From AC-69 sp036519575 (GTDB lineage Bacteria > Actinomycetota > UBA4738 > HRBIN12), in NCBI GenBank assembly GCA_036519575.1, contig DATDKZ010000115.1, forward strand, positions 1-11,909: 11,909 nt of DNA, given 5' to 3'. Of this stretch, positions 1 through 4,476 are shown in pieces; positions within the stretch are counted from its first letter, which is position 1; every line of letters begins with the position of its first letter. The notes under the pieces are model-generated. The model saw only the letters and a list, made by a program, of their open reading frames with translations, had not been told where the DNA came from and made no database searches. The position numbers were made by a program, and so were the translations under genes.

Positions 1-191
1 GGTGTCAGGAAGTCGATGTACGAGCCGGCACCGAAGCCGGGGATCTGGACGATCCGCTTGAACAGCTGCCCGTAGAGCAGGATCCAGATGATGGGCTGGA
101 TCAGCGTGAGCGCGACCCACGCGGGCTGGCGGAACAGCGCCCGCAGGTGACGCACGGTCATGTACCAGGTGTGTCGGAGCGCGGCGGTCAT
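1..191 (-). CDS. ABC-2 type transporter permease, N-terminal part only (DrrB-like)
   Basis: This is the first 63 residues of a membrane permease; the rest lies beyond the left edge. It begins MTAALRHTWYMTVRHLRALF, a short basic cytoplasmic segment, followed by a hydrophobic helix at about residues 24-43 with the sequence WVALTLIQPIIWILLYGQLF. The visible part ends with GSYIDFLTP, the extracellular signature typical of daunorubicin-resistance-type ABC-2 permeases. The ATG at 191 is preceded by GGAGG at 199-203 with seven bases of spacing. It lies 12 bases after the stop of the ATPase gene, so the two are one transcription unit and should form an exporter: two permeases plus two ATPases. The substrate cannot be read from the sequence; drugs, glycolipids or other amphiphiles are usual for the family. 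Confidence 0.9.
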   Translation of the reverse strand, partial: MTAALRHTWYMTVRHLRALFRQPAWVALTLIQPIIWILLYGQLFKRIVQIPGFGAGSYIDFLT

Positions 192-203
192 CGGCGAGCC
201 TCC

Positions 204-1196
204 TTACTTCTCGTTTCGGTCCTGCTCGGGTGTCTGCTCGGCTTGGCTGAACGTGCGCCCGGTGTACTGCAGGTACACGTCGTCGAGCGACGGCCGGGCG
301 ACGGTCACCGACGAGACACGCACACCGCTCGCCTCCAGTGTCTGGAGCACGATCGGGACGGCCCGAGCCCCGTCGTCGGCCCGCGCGCGCAGTGACCGAC
401 CGTCGACCGAGACGTCGCGGACCTCGCCCAGCCGGCCGAGCGCGTGGGTCACGCGTCCGTTGGACTCGGGGTCCTGGAGCTCGATGCTGATCGCGTCCCC
501 CCGAAGCTCGCCCTTCAGCTGCTCGGGCTCTCCCTCGGCCACGATGCGGCCGCGGTCCACGATCACCAGGCGGCGGGCGAGGCGGTCCGCCTCCTCCAGA
601 TAGTGCGTGGTGAGGAGGACCGTGATGCCGTCCTCGGACGCCAGGCGCCTGATCTCCTCCCACAGCCCGGTCCGAACCTCCGGGTCCAGGCCGGTGGTGG
701 GCTCGTCCAGGAACAGGATCCCCGGACCGTGGATCAGCCCGAGCGCGACGTCGAGTCGCCGCTGCATCCCGCCCGAGTATGTCCTTACGATGCGGTCGGC
801 AGCCCCGGCAAGGCCGAACCGTTCGAGGAGCTCGGAGGCGCGCCGCTCCAGGTCTCGCCGGCCCATCCCAAACAGCTGGCCTTGCAGCCGCAGGTTCTCC
901 CGGCCGGTGGCCTCCTTGTCGACGCCCGACCGCTGGGCCACCACGCCGATGGTCCGCCGAACCTGGTCCGCCTGGCGAAGGATGTCGAACCCGCCCACGC
1001 GCGCCTGGCCCTCGTCCGGCCGGGACAGCGTCGTCAGGATTTTCACCGTGGTGGACTTGCCGGCCCCGTTCGGTCCGAGCATCCCGAAGACGGTCCCGGC
1101 CTCGACCTCGAAGCTCAGCCCGTCGAGGGCCCGGACCCCGCCGGGATAGGTCTTGACCAGGCCGGAGGCTTCGATGGCCCGTGGCGCTTCGCTCAT
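204..1196 (-). CDS. ABC transporter ATPase, DrrA (daunorubicin resistance) family
   Basis: This is a 330-residue ATP-binding subunit that powers the permease encoded just downstream. Visible motifs are Walker A GPNGAGKST (about 41-49), Q-loop Q88, signature YSGGMQRR (140-147), Walker B ILFLDEPTTGLD (160-171) and switch His in TTHYLEEAD (H198). Residues from about 225 to 315 form the extra C-terminal domain (DUF4162-like) usual in DrrA-type ATPases. Length and order are normal for the family, and all catalytic residues are present. The ATG at 1196 has GGAGG at 1204-1208 with seven bases of spacing. The gene is divergent from a marR gene, with start codons 35 bases apart, and its likely promoter lies inside marR, so repression by that regulator is the simplest inference. 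The exported substrate is unknown. Confidence 0.95.
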   Translation of the reverse strand: MSEAPRAIEASGLVKTYPGGVRALDGLSFEVEAGTVFGMLGPNGAGKSTTVKILTTLSRPDEGQARVGGFDILRQADQVRRTIGVVAQRSGVDKEATGRENLRLQGQLFGMGRRDLERRASELLERFGLAGAADRIVRTYSGGMQRRLDVALGLIHGPGILFLDEPTTGLDPEVRTGLWEEIRRLASEDGITVLLTTHYLEEADRLARRLVIVDRGRIVAEGEPEQLKGELRGDAISIELQDPESNGRVTHALGRLGEVRDVSVDGRSLRARADDGARAVPIVLQTLEASGVRVSSVTVARPSLDDVYLQYTGRTFSQAEQTPEQDRNEK

Positions 1197-1203
1197 GTCC
1201 TTG

Positions 1204-1208
1204 CCTCC
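1204..1208 (-). promoter_or_regulatory. Shine-Dalgarno of the DrrA-type ATPase gene
   Basis: GGAGG read leftward, seven bases before the ATG at 1196. It fixes that start codon. It sits in a short leader of about 36 bases if transcription begins near 1232. Confidence 0.8.
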
Positions 1209-1218
1209 CCGTGCGTGG

Positions 1219-1224
1219 TAGTCT
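1219..1224 (+). promoter_or_regulatory. Putative -10 box of a leaderless marR operon promoter
   Basis: TAGTCT fits the high-GC consensus TANNNT and ends seven bases before the GTG at 1232, so transcription would begin at or next to the start codon. No Shine-Dalgarno is visible before that GTG, and an in-frame TAG at 1226-1228 excludes an earlier start. Both facts favour a leaderless mRNA. No good -35 box was found at 16-18 bases upstream. This is inferred from sequence only. Confidence 0.45.
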
Positions 1225-1231
1225 TTAGAAC

Positions 1232-1885
1232 GTGGAACAGTCTAGAAGTCGAAAGATTCGACTGTCAAATGAATCTCGGGACGACCTGGTCCGCCAGATC
1301 GGCCGGGACATCACCGAGTTCCAGGAAGCCACGAATGCGGTGGACGATGCGGCGTCGCAGGTCTTCGGGTTGAACCGCACCGACCTTCGGTGCATGGGCT
1401 TGCTGTTCATCCGCGGCCCGATGACCGCTGGGCAACTCGCGGAGGCGACGGACCTCTCGCCCGGCGCGATGACCACCGTGCTCGACCGGCTCGAGCGAGC
1501 GGGGCTGGCGCACCGGCTGGCGGACCCGGATGATCGGCGCCGGGTGCTCGTCGACATCACGCCCGATGCAAGAGACCAGGGCGAGCGGCTGTACGGTCCG
1601 ATCCGGGACGAGGGCGTGGCCAGGCTGCTGCGTTACTCCGACCAGGAGCTGCGGTTGATCCGGGATTTCGTCCGCGCCGGGATCGAGCTGCAGGAGCGGC
1701 ATGCAGCCAGGATACGAGCGCTCGCGCCGCCGCAGGATGTTCGAACCGTCGTCAGGAATGCCGCCCGTGATGTGAAGGCCGCGGCCAAGGAAGCCAAGGC
1801 CGACGTGAAGGCCGCGGCGAAAGAGGCGAAGGCCGCCGCCAAGCAGGCCGCGCGCTCCATGACCGTGCGCTCCCGCAGGACGTGA
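1232..1885 (+). CDS. MarR-family transcriptional regulator with a Lys/Ala-rich C-terminal tail
   Basis: This is a 217-residue predicted dimeric winged-helix DNA-binding protein. The core (about 18-165) has the MarR layout: N-terminal dimer helix, helix-turn-helix TAGQLAEATDLSPGAMTTVLDRLERAG (about 65-91), a wing around DPDDRRRVLVDIT (98-110), and a C-terminal dimer helix. Typical MarR proteins are 140-170 residues long. The extra 45 or so residues hold two identical 11-residue units, DVKAAAKEAKA (180-190 and 191-201), then AAKQAARS and a basic end. The GTG at 1232 is the first possible start after an in-frame TAG at 1226. A perfect inverted repeat at 1247-1263 lies in codons 6-11 and probably serves as its operator. 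The stop codon overlaps the next gene. Likely role: repressor of the divergent exporter and of its own operon. The ligand is unknown. Confidence 0.92.
   Translation: MEQSRSRKIRLSNESRDDLVRQIGRDITEFQEATNAVDDAASQVFGLNRTDLRCMGLLFIRGPMTAGQLAEATDLSPGAMTTVLDRLERAGLAHRLADPDDRRRVLVDITPDARDQGERLYGPIRDEGVARLLRYSDQELRLIRDFVRAGIELQERHAARIRALAPPQDVRTVVRNAARDVKAAAKEAKADVKAAAKEAKAAAKQAARSMTVRSRRT
1239..1268 (-). promoter_or_regulatory. Promoter of the divergent DrrAB-type exporter operon
   Basis: Read leftward, a perfect -35 TTGACA (1268-1263) is followed by an 18-base spacer and a -10 TAGACT (1244-1239), which matches TATAAT at four of six positions and also fits TANNNT. Transcription would start near 1232, giving a leader of about 36 bases with the Shine-Dalgarno at 1204-1208. 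The whole promoter lies within the first 13 codons of marR. Its predicted start nearly coincides with that of the marR transcript, so polymerase binding at the two promoters should compete. Confidence 0.65.
1247..1263. promoter_or_regulatory. Putative MarR operator: 17-bp perfect inverted repeat in the promoter spacer
   Basis: AGTCGAA-AGA-TTCGACT has perfect 7-base arms around a 3-base centre. It fills almost the whole spacer between the -35 and -10 boxes of the exporter promoter and touches the last base of the -35. MarR-family repressors bind palindromes of about this size, often overlapping promoters of divergent genes. Binding by this particular MarR protein is inferred from adjacency only. 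Similar AGTCT..AGAA motifs at 1220-1230 and 1239-1247 may be weaker half-sites. Confidence 0.55.
1769..1834 (+). repeat. Tandem 33-bp coding repeat in marR (two copies)
   Basis: Copy one is 1769-1801 and copy two 1802-1834. Both encode DVKAAAKEAKA. Five of the eleven codons differ between the copies and every difference is synonymous. The protein repeat has therefore been kept while the DNA diverged, so it is not a fresh duplication. A degenerate third unit follows. Confidence 0.85.
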
Positions 1886-3483
1886 GCGGCTCCGATCCGC
1901 CCCGCCCTTCCAGCGCCGACGGGTCCTCGCTTGGTGCCTTCCTGGGAACCGGCGAGGGGGCCCGCGATCACCTGACCCTCCTGTCGGGGACGGCGCAGAA
2001 CATCATCGGCCTCGTGATCTTCGTGCTGGGGACGTTCGTCGCGAACGTCCTGGTGTCGAGGGCGTTCGGCGGCGGGACGGCGGGGGCGACGGCCCTCGGT
2101 GTCGTCACGCTCGCCACGCAGTTCGCGTTCATCGCGGCGGCGGGAACACGGTTCGGGATGGACATGGCTTCCGTTCGCCGGGTTGCCATCGAGGTCGGGG
2201 CAGGGCACGGGGGACGGTCGCGCGGCATCGTGGTCCGGGCGGTGTTCATCGCCGGGTGCGCCAGCGCGGTGGTCGGCGTGCTCACGTTCGCGCTGGCCGA
2301 GCCGCTGGCCCATCGCCTGTCCGATGTGGACGGAGCGGTCGACGCCATGCGCGCGGCAGCGGTCGCCGTGACCTTCGTCGCCGTCACCTACGTGTACCTG
2401 GGCGCGAGCCGCGGACTGAAGATCATGCGCCACACGCTGTACGTCCAGTGGGTGGGCCAGCCGCTCGTATGGATCGCCCTGATGCTGCTGGGATGGGAGG
2501 TGTCGAAGACCCTCGGCATGACGGTGCTTGCCTACGCGGGATCGTGGATCCTGTCCACCGCCCTTGCCTGGAACCTGTGGGAGCGCGAGGCGCGCCGGTT
2601 CCCACACGAGCCTGTCGACAAGCACGAGGTCGGGGAGCTGGTCCGGTACGGCGCGCCTCGCGCCCCGGCCGCGCTCCTGTCGCAGGCGCTGTTCTGGGTG
2701 GACTACTTCGTCGCGTCGGCGTACGTGTCGCGAGGGGAGGTCACCTCCGCGGAGCTCGGCGTGTACTCGGCTTGCGTTCGCGTGGCCCTCGCGCTGGTCC
2801 TGTTCCTCACCGCGGTGAGCTACGTGTTCAGCCCGTTCGTGGCGGACCTGCACGCCCGGGGCGAGCTCGAACGCCTGGACCGGCTGTACAAGGCCATCAC
2901 CCGGTGGACGGTGGCCGGCACCATCCCCTTGCTCCTCCTGATGCTGATCGTCCCGGGCCCAATCCTGCAGATCTTCGGGGGCGAGGAGTTCACGCAAGGG
3001 GACACGGCGCTCCGCATCCTGCTGGTCGGGCAGGCGGTGAACGTGAGCGTGGGGGCGGCCGGGTTCGTGCTGATCATGGCGGGTCGGACCGGATGGGACC
3101 TGGTCGTGTACACGCTGTCGTTCCTGCTCGACCTTGCGCTGTCCGTGGTGCTCGTCTCGGCGTTCGGGATCGAGGGCGCGGCGGCGTCCCAGGCAATCAC
3201 GATCACCTGCTCGAACGCGCTGCGGCTGTACCTGGTGTACCGGTTCGTCCGGATCCACCCATACGACCGCCACTACGTGCGGCTGGTCGCGCCGGCGGCC
3301 GTCACTGCGGCCCTGATGCTGGGGGTTCACGCGGTGCTCAGCGGGTCGGCCTGGCAGGTGGATCTGCTCGGAACGGCGGTGATCGGCGGGGCGGGGTACC
3401 TCGTGGCGTTGGTAGTCCTGGGGCTGACGCCCACCGAGCGGGCGACCGTGCGCCGGGTGCTGCGCCGGGAGTCGGTGACGTGA
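1882..3483 (+). CDS. Lipid-linked oligosaccharide flippase-like membrane protein (Wzx/RfbX, MOP superfamily)
   Basis: This 533-residue polytopic membrane protein is predicted to flip lipid-linked glycans or a related lipid across the cytoplasmic membrane. After a hydrophilic N-terminus (1-30) there are about 12-14 hydrophobic helices, starting with NIIGLVIFVLGTFVANVLVS (about 40-59). The layout LSGTAQNIIGLVIFVLGT, then SRAFGG, then LGVVTLATQF is typical of polysaccharide-biosynthesis flippases. Other family-like parts are YVYLGASRGLKIM, the loop PFVADLHARGELERLDRLYKA, and IFGGEEFTQGDTALRILLVGQ in the second half. The GTG at 1882 overlaps the marR stop as GTGA. It has only a poor AGGA one base upstream, so translation probably depends on ribosomes finishing marR. 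No glycosyltransferase gene is in the window, so the substrate cannot be named. MATE-like or MurJ-like roles are alternatives. Confidence 0.87.
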   Translation: MSGSDPPRPSSADGSSLGAFLGTGEGARDHLTLLSGTAQNIIGLVIFVLGTFVANVLVSRAFGGGTAGATALGVVTLATQFAFIAAAGTRFGMDMASVRRVAIEVGAGHGGRSRGIVVRAVFIAGCASAVVGVLTFALAEPLAHRLSDVDGAVDAMRAAAVAVTFVAVTYVYLGASRGLKIMRHTLYVQWVGQPLVWIALMLLGWEVSKTLGMTVLAYAGSWILSTALAWNLWEREARRFPHEPVDKHEVGELVRYGAPRAPAALLSQALFWVDYFVASAYVSRGEVTSAELGVYSACVRVALALVLFLTAVSYVFSPFVADLHARGELERLDRLYKAITRWTVAGTIPLLLLMLIVPGPILQIFGGEEFTQGDTALRILLVGQAVNVSVGAAGFVLIMAGRTGWDLVVYTLSFLLDLALSVVLVSAFGIEGAAASQAITITCSNALRLYLVYRFVRIHPYDRHYVRLVAPAAVTAALMLGVHAVLSGSAWQVDLLGTAVIGGAGYLVALVVLGLTPTERATVRRVLRRESVT

Positions 3484-3959
3484 CCTTCGAGGTTCGGCCG
3501 GTCCGCGAGGAGGACCGGGACTGGATCCGCCACCTGATCCGGGAGCGGTGGGCCGACGAGTTCGTGGTGGGTCACGGGGTCGTCTGCCGCCCGGCCGAGC
3601 TGGACGGGTTCGTGGCGATGGAAGGCGCCGACGTGGTCGGCCTGGCGACCTATCTCATCGAGGGTGACGCCTGCGAGATCGTGACCATCGACGCGCTGGT
3701 CGAGGGACGGGGCGTGGGCAGCACGCTGGTCGAGGCGGTGCACGAGCGGGCGCATCGGGCGGGGTGTGCTCGCCTGTGGCTGGTCACCACGAACGACAAC
3801 GAGCGGGCGCAGGCCTTCTACGACAGGCTGGGGTTCCGGGTGGTCGGCGTGCGGGAGGGGGCGGTGGACGAGGCCCGGAAGATCAAGCCCTCGATCCCGC
3901 TGATCGGGGCCGGCGGAGTTCCGATCACCGACGAGCTCGAGCTCGAGCGAGATCTGTAG
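3480..3959 (+). CDS. GNAT family N-acetyltransferase
   Basis: This 159-residue protein probably transfers an acetyl group from acetyl-CoA to an amine on an unknown small molecule or protein. It begins VTFEVRPVREEDRDWIRHLI, the usual first strand and helix of the fold. The acetyl-CoA pyrophosphate loop is EGRGVGSTLV (75-84), with Glu where Gln or Arg is usual. Motif B is NDNERAQAFYDRLGFRVVG (105-123). The tail contains IPLIGAGGVPITDELELE, a C-terminal pattern common in small stand-alone GNAT proteins. The GTG at 3480 overlaps the flippase stop as GTGA and has GGGAG at 3467-3471 with eight bases of spacing. The same reading frame stays open far upstream inside the flippase gene, but that part is a shadow. 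Being third in the marR operon suggests modification of a flippase-related or exported compound, which is only inference. Confidence 0.92.
   Translation: MTFEVRPVREEDRDWIRHLIRERWADEFVVGHGVVCRPAELDGFVAMEGADVVGLATYLIEGDACEIVTIDALVEGRGVGSTLVEAVHERAHRAGCARLWLVTTNDNERAQAFYDRLGFRVVGVREGAVDEARKIKPSIPLIGAGGVPITDELELERDL
3932..3948. repeat. Overlapping GAGCTC palindromes at the end of the GNAT gene
   Basis: CGAGCTCGAGCTCG (3932-3945) and GCTCGAGCTCGAGC (3935-3948) are each fully self-complementary. They encode the ELELE end of the acetyltransferase. They lie just before the tail-to-tail gene junction and could help form a 3' structure, but there is no T-tract. Confidence 0.6.
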
Positions 3960-3967
3960 GACCCTAC
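3956..3967. terminator. Small inverted repeat spanning both convergent stop codons
   Basis: GTAGG-AC-CCTAC holds the TAG stop of the GNAT gene on one strand and the TAG stop of the LOG gene on the other. Only four bases (3960-3963) separate the two genes. The 5-base stem with a 2-base loop is too weak to be a confident terminator, and neither direction shows a T-tract. It is listed because nothing else separates the two converging units. Confidence 0.2.
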
Positions 3968-4446
3968 GCGATGGCCTCGAGGGCGGCCCGAACGGCCTCC
4001 TGCGGAGTCTCGGTCTCGATGATGGCATGGACGAGGGATCCGGCCTTGGCGAGCTCCCAGGTGTGGAGCCCCACGACGGGCGTGCCCGCTTTCAGCGCCA
4101 GCGCGATCTCCGACAGCGTGCCGAACTCCCCACCGATGGCGATCACGGCATCGGCGGCCCGAACGACCAGCGCGTTGCGAGCTTCGCCGAGCCCGGTCGG
4201 TATCGAGACCGTGAGATGCGGGCTGGCCGGGTCACGGTGTTCACCGGGAAGGATGCCGATCGACAGGCCGCCTCCCGCCTCGCACCCCCGGGCGGCCGCG
4301 TCCATCACGCCGCCGAGGCCGCCGCACACGAGCACCGCGCCGGCGTCGGCGACCAGCCGACCGACCTCCTCGGCCCATGCCACTTCCTGCGTGGTTGCCT
4401 GCCCCGATCCGCACACGACGACGTACGGCGCCCTGGTCCTCGCCAT
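3964..4446 (-). CDS. LOG/TIGR00725-like Rossmann-fold protein (SLOG superfamily)
   Basis: This 160-residue protein resembles the lysine-decarboxylase-like/DprA-related family of small nucleotide-binding Rossmann proteins. Visible signatures are the first strand YVVVCGSG (8-15), the glycine turn VCGGLGGVMDAAARGC (40-55), GEARNALVVRAADAVIAIGG (88-106) and EFGTLSEIALALKAGTPVV (107-125). The segment GGEFGTLSE corresponds to the PGGxGTxxE motif that in cytokinin-activating LOG enzymes forms the nucleotide/phosphoribohydrolase site. Members of this 160-residue subgroup have no firmly known reaction, and true cytokinin activation should not be assumed. The ATG at 4446 comes 23 bases after the helicase stop and has no clear Shine-Dalgarno. 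An earlier ATG at 4468 is out of frame and opens only a six-codon peptide. Translation may therefore depend on reinitiation after the helicase. Confidence 0.88.
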   Translation of the reverse strand: MARTRAPYVVVCGSGQATTQEVAWAEEVGRLVADAGAVLVCGGLGGVMDAAARGCEAGGGLSIGILPGEHRDPASPHLTVSIPTGLGEARNALVVRAADAVIAIGGEFGTLSEIALALKAGTPVVGLHTWELAKAGSLVHAIIETETPQEAVRAALEAIA

Positions 4447-4476
4447 CTCAGCCCGAGGACCTCGCCATCTCAGCCC
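4438..4476 (-). repeat. 17-bp direct repeat at the helicase-stop/LOG-start junction
   Basis: Read leftward, GGGCTGAGATGGCGAGG occurs perfectly at 4476-4460 and again at 4454-4438, a period of 22 bases. Each copy contains TGAGATG, a stop followed by a start. In the upstream copy the TGA ends the helicase gene and the ATG (4468) opens a six-codon frame, MARSSG. That frame is closed by the TGA of the downstream copy, whose ATG (4446) starts the LOG gene. The 22-base period is not a multiple of three, so the first ATG is out of frame with LOG. Confidence 0.9.

Noticed and set aside
1633..3330. A 565-codon open frame on the minus strand opposite the flippase gene
   Set aside because: It has low-complexity Arg/His/Gln/Asp composition, no hydrophobic segments and no family motif, and it mirrors the codon pattern of the real plus-strand gene. 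It is a typical antisense shadow in GC-rich DNA.
2256..3479. Upstream extension of the GNAT frame through the flippase gene
   Set aside because: The translation is Arg/Gly/Pro-rich without structure and sits inside a clear membrane protein gene. Family-like sequence begins exactly at the GTG at 3480, which has its own Shine-Dalgarno.
3964..4446. Assigning cytokinin riboside phosphoribohydrolase activity to the LOG-like gene
   Set aside because: The protein fits the shorter TIGR00725-like subgroup with a variant GGEFGTLSE motif, and no cytokinin-related genes are nearby. Only the fold and likely nucleotide binding can be supported.
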